A stretch of DNA of 19,893 nt, from the NCBI GenBank assembly GCA_903927605.1, contig CAIYNT010000183.1, forward strand, positions 1-19,893, in the 5' to 3' direction. Numbering within the stretch: position 1 is the first letter of the stretch; the number at the start of each line of letters is the position of its first letter. The notes beneath the pieces are model-generated. The model was not told the origin of the DNA, did no database searches, and saw only the letters and a list, made by a program, of their open reading frames with translations. Source of the stretch: an uncultured Holophagaceae bacterium (GTDB taxonomy: Bacteria; Acidobacteriota; Holophagae; Holophagales; Holophagaceae). Below are positions 14,214-19,893 of the stretch, piece by piece. The position numbers and the translations under genes are program-made.

Positions 14214-14773
14214 TAACCCTTCTGGCGCGTCCTGATGGGGGCCACAAAGCGGTAGTCGATGTCCCAGGGGAAGTAGATCCACTCCTCCTGCCGGAATTCC
14301 CGGACGAAGGTGTCGACGATGGGACGGCCCAGGGGCTTGGCATAGATGGTGGCGAAGTGGGCCTTGGGCAGCCGCTCCCGCACGGCCCTGGCGGTCCTGC
14401 CGGTATCCACCAGGTCGTCAATCAGCAGCCAGCCTGCGCCATCCCCCTCGACACCCTTCAGCCAGCGCAGCTCCCCCTGGGCCTGCTCAGCCTGCCCATC
14501 CTCGGAGGCCCCGTAGCTAACCACGCAGACCGTGTCGATGAGTCGGATTTCCAGTTCCCGGGCGATGAGGGCCGCTGGCACCAGCCCGCCCCGGGTGATG
14601 GCTATGATGCCCTTCCAGTCCCCGAGGTCGTGCAGCACCCTCGACAGGTAGCGGGTATCACGGTGCAGTTCGGGCCAGCTGATCACCACCTGGCCCTGGT
14701 ACGGGTCGTTCAAACGGGGCGTCGCTTTACCGCGATCCGATGCATCAGATCCCGGATTCTGTTCCGTCGTCAT
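14213..14773 (-). CDS. gpt: Xanthine-guanine phosphoribosyltransferase
   Basis: Purine salvage enzyme that joins PRPP to guanine, xanthine or hypoxanthine. The product is 186 residues. From about residue 29 it tracks enterobacterial Gpt closely: ISWPELHRDTRYLSRVL, WKGIIAITRGGLVPAALIARELEIRLIDTVCV, LKGVEGDGAGWLLIDDLVDTGRTARAVRE (PRPP loop at about 116-128), PKAHFATIYAKPLGRPIVD and the W..PWD tail motif that contacts the base. About 25 polar N-terminal residues have no counterpart in the E. coli enzyme, but the ATG at 14773 has a strong GGGGAGG site 7 bases upstream. The gene lies 39 bases downstream of murA and upstream of prs, which supplies its co-substrate. Confidence 0.92.
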   Translation of the reverse strand: MTTEQNPGSDASDRGKATPRLNDPYQGQVVISWPELHRDTRYLSRVLHDLGDWKGIIAITRGGLVPAALIARELEIRLIDTVCVVSYGASEDGQAEQAQGELRWLKGVEGDGAGWLLIDDLVDTGRTARAVRERLPKAHFATIYAKPLGRPIVDTFVREFRQEEWIYFPWDIDYRFVAPIRTRQKG

Positions 14774-14812
14774 GGCCTTTCCTCCCCGATGGACTATTTG
14801 CGAGCCTGCGCT

Positions 14813-16114
14813 CTAGACCCTACCCCCGCCCACCCGTTCGATGTGGGCGCCGACGCCCTGGAGCTTCTTTTCCAGGCCGGCGTAGCCACGGTCCAGGTGA
14901 TAGATGCGGTCCACGATGGTTTCGCCCCTGGCCACCAGACCGGCAATCACTAGGGCGGCGCTGGCCCGGAGGTCCGTGGCCATGACGGTGCAGCCCGTCA
15001 GTTCCGCCGGGCCCGCCACGATGGCCGTGTGTCCGTCCGTGCGCAGGTTGGCGCCCAGACGCTCCAGTTCCATGGCGTGCTGGAAGCGGTTCTCGAAGAT
15101 CCCCTCGTTGATGACGCTGATGCCGCAGGCCTGAGTCATGACGGCCATCACCTGGGCCTGCAGGTCCGTGGGGAAGCCGGGGAAGGGCAAGGTGGTGACA
15201 TCCTTGGAGCGCAGCTTCTGGCCGCATTCCCGCTGGATGCGGAGTTGACGTCCCTCCTGGCCTTCGCGTTCAGTGATGACGCAGCCCGAACGCTCCAGCA
15301 GGTCCAGCAGGGAGCGCAGGTGCTCGGGCTCACAGCGGTCAAGCACCACGTCGCCGCAGGTCGCGGCCACTGCACAGAGATAGGTGCCGGCCTCGATGCG
15401 GTCGGGGATGACGGCATGCTCGCAGCCGTGGAGCCGCTCCAGGCCGGCGATGGTGAGGGTGCCCGTGCCGATGCCTTCGATCTGGGCGCCCATCTGCACG
15501 AGCAGGTGCGCCAGATCGCTGATCTCAGGTTCCAGGGCGGCGTTCCGCAGGACCGTAGTGCCTTCGGCCAGAGCTGCGGCCATGAGGATGTTCTCGGTGG
15601 CGCCCACACTCACCTTTTCAAAGGTGTGGTCGACGGCCTTCAGGCGCCCCTTCACGGAAGCATGGATGTAGCCATGGCTAATCTCGATGGCCGCGCCCAT
15701 GCGCTCGAGGGCTTCGAGGTGCAGGTTCACGGGGCGCGCGCCAATGGCGCAGCCCCCGGGCAGGCTCACCGTGGCTTTGCCGAAGCGGGCGAGCAGGGGC
15801 CCCAGCACCAGGATGGAGGCCCGCATGGTCTTCACCAGATCATAGGGTGCTTTGGGATCCTCGCTGCCGGTGCAGGTCAGCTTCGCGATCAGTTCAAAAC
15901 CGTCGCCTTCGGCCTCCAGGGTCGCCTCCGTGCCCAGGGCCTGAAGCACCTTCACCATGGTGCGGATATCCGCCACCGCCGGCAGGTTGGATAGGACCAC
16001 GGGATCCGGCGTCAACAGCGCCGCCGCCAGGCAGGGCAGCGCCGCGTTCTTCGCTCCCGATACCCGGATGCGCCCCCGCAGGGGATGTCCACCTTGGATC
16101 ACCAGTCGGTCCAT
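14813..16114 (-). CDS. murA: UDP-N-acetylglucosamine 1-carboxyvinyltransferase
   Basis: First committed step of peptidoglycan synthesis, transferring enolpyruvate from PEP to UDP-GlcNAc in the cytosol. The start at ATG 16114 (MDRLVIQGGHPLRGRIRVSGAKNAALP) has GGAG 6 bases upstream and matches the family N-terminus; the open frame to 16171 is not needed. The 433-residue length is close to the typical 420. Lys22 in SGAKNA and the active-site Cys122 in LPGGCAIGARPVN are present, so a fosfomycin-sensitive-type active site is expected. Later family motifs include GATENILMAAALAEGTT, DRIEAGTYLCAVAAT and the C-terminal DLRASAALVIAGLVARGETIVDRIYHLDRGY. It leads the minus-strand murA-gpt-prs-methyltransferase run. 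Confidence 0.96.
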   Translation of the reverse strand: MDRLVIQGGHPLRGRIRVSGAKNAALPCLAAALLTPDPVVLSNLPAVADIRTMVKVLQALGTEATLEAEGDGFELIAKLTCTGSEDPKAPYDLVKTMRASILVLGPLLARFGKATVSLPGGCAIGARPVNLHLEALERMGAAIEISHGYIHASVKGRLKAVDHTFEKVSVGATENILMAAALAEGTTVLRNAALEPEISDLAHLLVQMGAQIEGIGTGTLTIAGLERLHGCEHAVIPDRIEAGTYLCAVAATCGDVVLDRCEPEHLRSLLDLLERSGCVITEREGQEGRQLRIQRECGQKLRSKDVTTLPFPGFPTDLQAQVMAVMTQACGISVINEGIFENRFQHAMELERLGANLRTDGHTAIVAGPAELTGCTVMATDLRASAALVIAGLVARGETIVDRIYHLDRGYAGLEKKLQGVGAHIERVGGGRV

Positions 16115-16239
16115 CGATTCTCCAGCCTTACAGCGTAGCCCAACCTGGCAGAGGCCGGGCAGATCAGCCAATCCGAGGTCCGTTTCAGCCTGGAGCGGCC
16201 CGCCTCACAGGCTCTGTGTCGTCGAGGTGTCCGTCTGTC

Positions 16240-16671
16240 TCAGCCGCCGGCCCGGGTCAATTCGGAGTGTTTGAATTCCCGATCCGTGCGCTGTTGCCAA
16301 CATACAAACAACATGTCCTCGGTTTCAAAGTGGTAGGTGAAGCTTTCCTTGACGTGTTGAATGAAGACAGGAAGGCCCATGCTTCCCTTCGCGGCCTGCC
16401 TCAAAGATTCAATGAAGGCTTTTCGTAAGGCCTGGTGCTCTTTTGAATGGTGGTCAAGTTGCGGATATCCCCAGATTTCCATCGCTTTCTCTTCCCGGGC
16501 GAAATGGTCGAAGGTGTGTTCGAGCAGTTGGTCCAGCAGCGGATTGAGATCTTCCACGTCCGCGTCCCTTCGATGAGTGGATACCCGGTCCAGGAGCTTG
16601 AACAAGGCGCGGTGATCCTCGTCCACCCGTGGATTCATGGAACAGAAAGCAGCCCTCCCGTACCTCTTCAT
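16240..16671 (-). CDS. Bacteriohemerythrin (diiron O2-binding protein)
   Basis: Small cytosolic non-heme diiron protein of 143 residues from ATG 16671. The ligand set has bacteriohemerythrin spacing: His20 (VDEDHRALF), His56 and Glu60 (HFAREE), His75 and His79 (HHSKEHQAL), His114 and Asp119 (HFETEDM). Such proteins bind O2 and may buffer or deliver it, or protect anaerobic enzymes. The usual Trp-containing opening before the first ligand is replaced by a shorter KRYGRAAFCSMNPR. An alternative ATG at 16641 (MNPRVDEDH) is possible, since neither start has a strong ribosome site at ideal spacing. It is monocistronic by appearance, with an AT-rich upstream region containing an inverted repeat. 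An O2-handling role would suit an anaerobe that meets oxygen. Confidence 0.88.
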   Translation of the reverse strand: MKRYGRAAFCSMNPRVDEDHRALFKLLDRVSTHRRDADVEDLNPLLDQLLEHTFDHFAREEKAMEIWGYPQLDHHSKEHQALRKAFIESLRQAAKGSMGLPVFIQHVKESFTYHFETEDMLFVCWQQRTDREFKHSELTRAGG

Positions 16672-16739
16672 CACCGGCCCCCTGGTTCAGAGAGATGGTC
16701 AAGCCTAGTCCTGTTGAGCTGATTTCATAGAAGAAATAT

Positions 16740-16764
16740 CCGGCATAGATATTCAATCTGCCGG
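16740..16764 (-). promoter_or_regulatory. Inverted repeat in the bacteriohemerythrin upstream region
   Basis: CCGGCA (16740-16745) and TGCCGG (16759-16764) are perfect 6-base arms with a 13-base AT-rich spacer, about 70 bases upstream of the hemerythrin start. On the minus strand the spacer contains TTGAAT, a possible -35. The 16675-16927 gap shows no other coding signal. Confidence 0.3.
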
Positions 16765-16927
16765 GAACCTTTTGAGCCTGCCGCATACATCATGTGGTGT
16801 GAACGGATAGGAAGATTCATCACCCTTCGGCGCAGTCCGACACCAGCTTCCACCCTCGCATTCTTAAGGTGAACCATGATCCTTTTGGGCTACCTGGGGA
16901 TCGAAATTCAGATAAGCCAAACGGGTC

Positions 16928-17872
16928 CTATCCACTACGATCGTGGCGCGACAAACGCCCCGGGGATCGCAAGGAACCGCCGAGAACAACGCAGGCCAAA
17001 GCGGCGGCGATCAATCCGATGCCAGCCCATTGCCAGCCACTGATGGATTCATCAAGGATGAAAACACCTGCGGCCAGGCCGACAATCGGGACGCCCAGAC
17101 TGAAAGGAGCGACCCGATTGGCCGGATGGCGCATGAGCATGCCAGTCCAAAGCGCGTAGGCGATGATGGTCGAGATCCAGCCCAGATAGGCCACCGCCAG
17201 CCAACTGCTCCATGGCCCCCCGTGCCACGCCCAGCGGGTCGGGGTCGGATCGAATAACATAGTCATTCCCAGGAAGGGCAGGATCGGTACGAGGCTGCTC
17301 CAGACCAGGAAAGGCACGATCTTGAATGGCACATTCGCTCCGCGTGCCTGGCGCACGATGAGGTTGGAGGCCGCCCACATGACGGCCGCGCCCAGGGTCA
17401 GGACGACTCCGGATGTCGTGGTGATCGACACCTGGGCGTGCCTGGCGTTGGCAAGTTGTTCCGCGGCGATGCAAGCCAGGCCAAGGCCCGCGAAGACCAG
17501 CCCGACGGTCAGCTGGCGGTCCGGTCTTTCATGGAGAAGCGCGAAGCTAAAGAAGGCCGTGAAGAAGATCTGGGTCTGCATGAGAACAGATGCCAACGCG
17601 GCCGTCATTCCCAGGTGTAGACCCGTGAACAACAGCCCGAATTGACCAACGCCCTGCAGGAGTCCGTAGCCAACCACCCAGCCCCAGTGAACCTGGGGGC
17701 GTGGCACGACGAGAATAAGGGGAAAGACCGCAAAGACGTAGCGGGCGAGGCCCAGCTGGAACGGAGTGAAGGTCCGCAGGCCCACCTTCATTGCGACGAA
17801 ATTCAGACCCCAGATGATCACCACTCCCAGGGCGGCGATGAGATCAATGGCGCGAAAGCGAGTGGCACTCAT
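16928..17872 (-). CDS. eamA: EamA-family (DMT superfamily) metabolite exporter
   Basis: Inner-membrane transporter of 314 residues with about ten hydrophobic helices in two homologous EamA halves. It resembles E. coli EamA (YdeD), an O-acetylserine/cysteine exporter: IWGLNFVAMKVGL near the N-terminus, ARYVFAVFPLILVVPRPQV, GYGLLQGVGQFGLLFTGLHLGMTAALASVLMQTQIFFTAFFSF and, in the second half, PFLVWSSLVPILPFLGM, YLGWISTIIAYALWTGML and NRVAPFSLGVPIVGLAAGVFILDE. The substrate is inferred only from this similarity. The start at 17872 has no clear Shine-Dalgarno. Its leader holds a long stem-loop at 17887-17915. Confidence 0.88.
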   Translation of the reverse strand: MSATRFRAIDLIAALGVVIIWGLNFVAMKVGLRTFTPFQLGLARYVFAVFPLILVVPRPQVHWGWVVGYGLLQGVGQFGLLFTGLHLGMTAALASVLMQTQIFFTAFFSFALLHERPDRQLTVGLVFAGLGLACIAAEQLANARHAQVSITTTSGVVLTLGAAVMWAASNLIVRQARGANVPFKIVPFLVWSSLVPILPFLGMTMLFDPTPTRWAWHGGPWSSWLAVAYLGWISTIIAYALWTGMLMRHPANRVAPFSLGVPIVGLAAGVFILDESISGWQWAGIGLIAAALACVVLGGSLRSPGRLSRHDRSG

Positions 17873-17886
17873 GCGCTCAGTCTAAG

Positions 17887-17915
17887 GCGATGGAACCGAT
17901 TTTTCGGTTCATCGC
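17887..17915 (-). promoter_or_regulatory. 12-bp stem-loop in the eamA leader
   Basis: GCGATGGAACCGA (17887-17899) and TCGGTTCATCGC (17904-17915) form a 12-bp stem with a single bulged G and a TTTT loop, ending 14 bases upstream of the eamA start codon. It could be an mRNA hairpin controlling translation or a dyad bound by a regulator. The orientation relative to the DUF1579 promoter is also possible. Confidence 0.45.
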
Positions 17916-18018
17916 GTTCTACTGAAAAATTCGGCAAAATTCTTGGTAATTTCACGTTTTTAACAGTTGTGATAGGGTGTCTCTCCGCTCAATCCCGAGC
18001 CCCTTGAAGGAGGCAACG

Positions 18019-18627
18019 ATGTACTCAAAACGCCTGCTTTCGCGAATGTTGACCTGCAGCCTCGCTTTGGCTCTGCCGCTTCTGGCCCAGGAGGCGAAGG
18101 AGAAGACTCCCACGGCCGAGCAACAGGCCATGATGCAGGCCTGGCAGAAGGCCTCGACACCCGGCCCGAACCATAAACTCCTCGCTTCGCTCACTGGCCA
18201 ATGGGTCTTCGCGACCAAGATGTGGATGGAACCCGGAGCTCCGCCCGAGAGTTCCACTGGTACCGCTGTCTACACCCCATTGATGGACGGACGCTTCATC
18301 CAGGGGGAATACAAAGGCACCTTCGGCGGGATGCCCTTCCAGGGGCTTGGGCTCACAGGCTACGACAACGTGGCCCAGCATTTCACCACCACTTGGGCCG
18401 ACAACATGGGCACTTCCATCATGCTGATGACCGGCAGCTATGACCCCACCACCATGACCTTCACCTACAAGGGCGACATGGACGACATGATGAAGCCAGG
18501 TACGAAAGTGAGGGTTCGTCAAACCGTGAAGGTCCTGAGCGGCGATTCCCACGTCATGGAATGGTACGAAACCCGGGGCGGCAAGGAGATCAGGACCATG
18601 GAGATCACTTACACCCGACAGAAGTAG
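18019..18627 (+). CDS. Exported DUF1579-family protein
   Basis: Predicted 202-residue periplasmic protein. The ATG at 18019 has AAGGAGG 6-8 bases upstream and begins a signal peptide (MYSKRLLSRMLTCSLALALPLLAQEA, cleavage after about residue 23), so it is preferred over an upstream in-frame start at 17977. The mature part matches the DUF1579 pattern: NHKLLASLTGQWVF, then GTAVYTPLMDGRFIQGEYKGTFGGMPFQGLGLTGYDNVAQHFTTTWADNMGTSIMLMTGSYD, and a C-terminal HVMEWYETRGGKEIRTMEITYTR. The family is a lipocalin-like beta barrel of unknown function. Methionine is frequent. It is a single-gene unit on the plus strand, converging with the signal peptidase gene; no terminator hairpin is clear in the 44-base gap. 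Confidence 0.88.
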   Translation: MYSKRLLSRMLTCSLALALPLLAQEAKEKTPTAEQQAMMQAWQKASTPGPNHKLLASLTGQWVFATKMWMEPGAPPESSTGTAVYTPLMDGRFIQGEYKGTFGGMPFQGLGLTGYDNVAQHFTTTWADNMGTSIMLMTGSYDPTTMTFTYKGDMDDMMKPGTKVRVRQTVKVLSGDSHVMEWYETRGGKEIRTMEITYTRQK

Positions 18628-18671
18628 GAGGAGTCTACCTTCTGGCCGAATTCAAGCCACGCTAAGGCAGC

Positions 18672-19106
18672 CTATTCGAGGATTCGTCCGCGCATCGCCT
18701 TGGTTGATACTGCCCCCCAACTCCGTCCATCTTGGCTCTCGGGCCGGTTGTCTCCGAGAACAAGGTAGCCTGTGCCGCAGAGCTGCTGCCCTTCTCCGCT
18801 GCGTTCTGGATGGACGACCCAGGGTTCATCCTGGCGCTGACCGTTGATCCAGAGGTCCTGGCCCCGCCAGACCACGGATTCACCGGGGAGACCCAGCACC
18901 CGCTTCACAGAGGAACCGTGAGGTCCCTCCACCACCCAGATTTCGCCGCGTCGGGGGGCATGACTGGCCCAGGTCCAGAGAGCCCAGCGCACTTCGCCGT
19001 CCGCCAGGGCTGGTTCCATGCTGTGGCCGGATACACGCACCGGATGCACCATCCCCAGCGGGGAAAGGGCGAGCGCCAAGGCAGCGAGGGGAATCCAGGG
19101 ACGCAT
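18672..19106 (-). CDS. Short signal peptidase I (family S26)
   Basis: Membrane-anchored serine protease that removes signal peptides outside the inner membrane. At 144 residues it is compact compared with E. coli LepB (324), but it has a single N-terminal helix (about 4-19) and all core boxes: the nucleophile Ser29 in VSGHSMEPALADGE, the general-base Lys69 in SSVKRVLGLPGESV, box D/E-like YLVLGDNRPESQDGRSWGAV and a RGRILE tail. The large cap domain is reduced. The ATG at 19106 has no Shine-Dalgarno; the sequence just upstream is the arm of an inverted repeat ending 3 bases before the start codon. Another signal peptidase probably exists elsewhere, and a specialised substrate cannot be excluded. 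Confidence 0.88.
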   Translation of the reverse strand: MRPWIPLAALALALSPLGMVHPVRVSGHSMEPALADGEVRWALWTWASHAPRRGEIWVVEGPHGSSVKRVLGLPGESVVWRGQDLWINGQRQDEPWVVHPERSGEGQQLCGTGYLVLGDNRPESQDGRSWGAVSTKAMRGRILE

Positions 19107-19109
19107 GAT

Positions 19110-19202
19110 GGGCTGTAGGCTGTGGGTCGTGGGAAGGAAGGCGCGGACCGCAAGCCCGCATCCAATTGAATCTACCGCCTACGACCCACGTTCCTACAGC
19201 CC
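19110..19202. repeat. Heptamer-based inverted repeat element between two genes
   Basis: The left arm reads GGGCTGTAGG (19110-19119), CTG, TGGGTCGT (19123-19130). The right arm, on the opposite strand, reads GGGCTGTAGG (19193-19202), AACG, TGGGTCGT (19181-19188). The spacer is about 50 bases. Both arms are built from 7-base units of the form GGYYGTR (GGCTGTA, GGCTGTG, GGTCGTG; GGTCGTA, GGCGGTA). This looks like a REP/MITE-like intergenic element. The right arm overlaps the end of the QueD-like gene and supplies its stop; the left arm abuts the signal peptidase start. Confidence 0.7.
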
Positions 19203-19592
19203 TATCGCCATCCGCCGGCCCCGCCCATCAGTGAGCGCCACTTCCTTCAGGCGGGCGGGGGCGGGAACGAAGGGGGCGAGTTCGACCAGCAGCCGCTGGG
19301 CCAGGGCCAAGGGGCCGTCAAGGCCCAGGTCCGACAGCAGCCGTCCCTGCAGGGGTGCCAGGCTGTGGTCCAGGGCGGCCTCCAGATCCCGGAAGTCCAC
19401 CACCACGTCGAAGCCATCCAGACCCTGGCGGGTGGCGATCACTTCCACCGTGTAGTCATGGCCTTCCCAGCGCCCACCAGCCTGGAAGACCACCGAAAGG
19501 GGGCGGGTCACGGCGGCTTCAAAATGGAGGGTGGAGGGGCGCGGCAAAGGTGACTCCAGGACTGACTCCAGGTCGGGCCTCCAGTTTGTCAT
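19194..19592 (-). CDS. QueD/6-pyruvoyltetrahydropterin synthase-fold protein with lost zinc ligands
   Basis: The 132-residue product from ATG 19592 follows the QueD/PTPS layout: STLHFEAAV (family FxFEAAH), WEGHDYTVEV (family HGHxYxVEV), LDGFDVVVDFRDLEAAL (family GmVxDFxxLK) and DHSLAPL (family LDHxxLN). Of the three zinc histidines, the first is Val28 and the second is Glu43; only His45 remains. The catalytic Cys region is absent, the PTSE motif is missing, and the late catalytic Glu (family KET) is replaced (VALTDG). Canonical pterin or carboxytetrahydropterin chemistry is therefore unlikely. It may be a repurposed fold or a relative with another active site. The last codons and stop (GGG CTG TAG) lie in the repeat element. 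The start is uncertain because upstream in-frame codons exist to 19697 and no strong ribosome site is visible. Confidence 0.68.
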   Translation of the reverse strand: MTNWRPDLESVLESPLPRPSTLHFEAAVTRPLSVVFQAGGRWEGHDYTVEVIATRQGLDGFDVVVDFRDLEAALDHSLAPLQGRLLSDLGLDGPLALAQRLLVELAPFVPAPARLKEVALTDGRGRRMAIGL

Positions 19593-19708
19593 GGCCACGG
19601 CTACACTGGGCCTTCGACCCGCATACCTGATCACCAGGTGAGACAATAGAATGGCCGTGGATCCCACGCCGTGGCCTGTTCGGAATGCTGATTGCAAGGA
19701 GGGACCCC

Positions 19709-19893
19709 ATGAAGGCCCTGGAAATCGCGCTGTTCTGGATCATGACCCTGGCCGCCGCCGGGTTCTTCACCTGGACCATCCGCCAGCGGCTGGCCACCTT
19801 GAAGGCCGGCCTGCCCGACAACCGCGTCGATCGGCCCTGGGAACGGATGAAAGGTATCTTCACCCTGGTCCTGGGCCAGAAGCGGCTGCTGCG
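19709..19893 (+). CDS. N-terminus of a membrane Fe-S electron-transfer protein (HdrD/FadF-like), 3' partial
   Basis: The ATG at 19709 has GGAGG at 19698-19702, 6 bases upstream, and the frame stays open to the window end (61 codons). The peptide has a first membrane helix (EIALFWIMTLAAAGFFTWTI) followed by RQRLATLKAGLPDNRVDRPWERMKGIFTLVLGQKRLL. The DRPWERMKG and GQKRLL segments resemble the loop after the first helix in nitrate-reductase-gamma-like/HdrD fusion proteins (FadF/EMF type), which move electrons between flavoproteins or quinones and Fe-S clusters. No cysteine motif lies within the visible part, so the assignment rests on the N-terminal pattern only. Confidence 0.6.
   Translation, partial: MKALEIALFWIMTLAAAGFFTWTIRQRLATLKAGLPDNRVDRPWERMKGIFTLVLGQKRLL

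Noticed and set aside
13224..14216. 330-codon plus-strand frame opposite prs
   Set aside because: prs motifs are unambiguous on the minus strand; the plus frame has no recognisable domain.
17941..17980. Promoter for the DUF1579 gene in the AT-rich TTGGTA/TTCACG/GATAGG stretch
   Set aside because: No hexamer pair with 16-18 base spacing fits both -35 and -10 well enough to call; the AT-richness alone suggests a promoter lies here.
1..19893. Possible defence island or biosynthetic gene cluster, suggested by a WYL regulator, an ANL-like protein and a methyltransferase in one window
   Set aside because: The three are in separate transcription units with housekeeping genes between them; there is no nuclease, toxin, restriction, carrier-protein or synthase gene, and no mobile-element boundary.

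Overview
The window is GC-rich (roughly 63-66% by eye), densely coded bacterial chromosome with short intergenic gaps. It contains no transposase, phage, CRISPR, rRNA or tRNA signature. The gene mix points to an anaerobically respiring Gram-negative: NrfHA nitrite reductase, a DUF4382 lipoprotein, a secreted M3 peptidase, a chemoreceptor, a HEAT-tailed Ser/Thr kinase, and the start of a probable membrane Fe-S electron-transfer protein. My best guess is Acidobacteriota, class Holophagae (Geothrix/Holophaga-like). That placement rests on recognition of the gene mix and is not proven by any marker here.

Layout. 1-2100: the 3' part of a Ser/Thr protein kinase with HEAT-like repeats, a small four-helix membrane protein, and a small Cys-rich cytosolic protein on the minus strand. 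2200-6400: a secreted oligoendopeptidase F on the minus strand, divergent from the nrfH-nrfA pair on the plus strand. The pepF/nrfH gap carries a clear promoter whose -35 box sits between the arms of a perfect inverted repeat, and nrfA is followed by a strong terminator hairpin. 6440-9224: a chemoreceptor and a WYL-domain regulator, both minus. 9333-11860: a short degenerate adenylate-forming-enzyme-like protein (minus) and, divergently, a DUF4382 lipoprotein with its own terminator. 11965-16114: a minus-strand cluster read murA, gpt, prs, methyltransferase, with prs and the methyltransferase overlapping by one base. 16240-17872: a bacteriohemerythrin and an EamA-type exporter, both minus. 18019-18627: a DUF1579 exported protein (plus). 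18672-19592: a short signal peptidase I and a QueD/PTPS-fold protein that has lost most zinc ligands, separated by a heptamer-based inverted repeat. 19709 to the end: the N-terminus of a membrane protein resembling HdrD/FadF-type Fe-S oxidoreductases.

Functional links. NrfH and NrfA together form a quinol-to-nitrite electron path (dissimilatory nitrite reduction to ammonium). Prs makes PRPP and Gpt consumes it, while MurA starts peptidoglycan synthesis, so the 12-16 kb block is a housekeeping cluster with one unexplained methyltransferase attached. The most interesting items are the unassigned operator on nrfHA, the His-type catalytic heme motif of NrfA, the prs-coupled methyltransferase, two apparently degenerate enzyme-fold proteins (ANL-like and QueD-like), and the repeat that supplies both a stop codon and the leader of a neighbouring gene. 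I found no convincing new multi-gene system.
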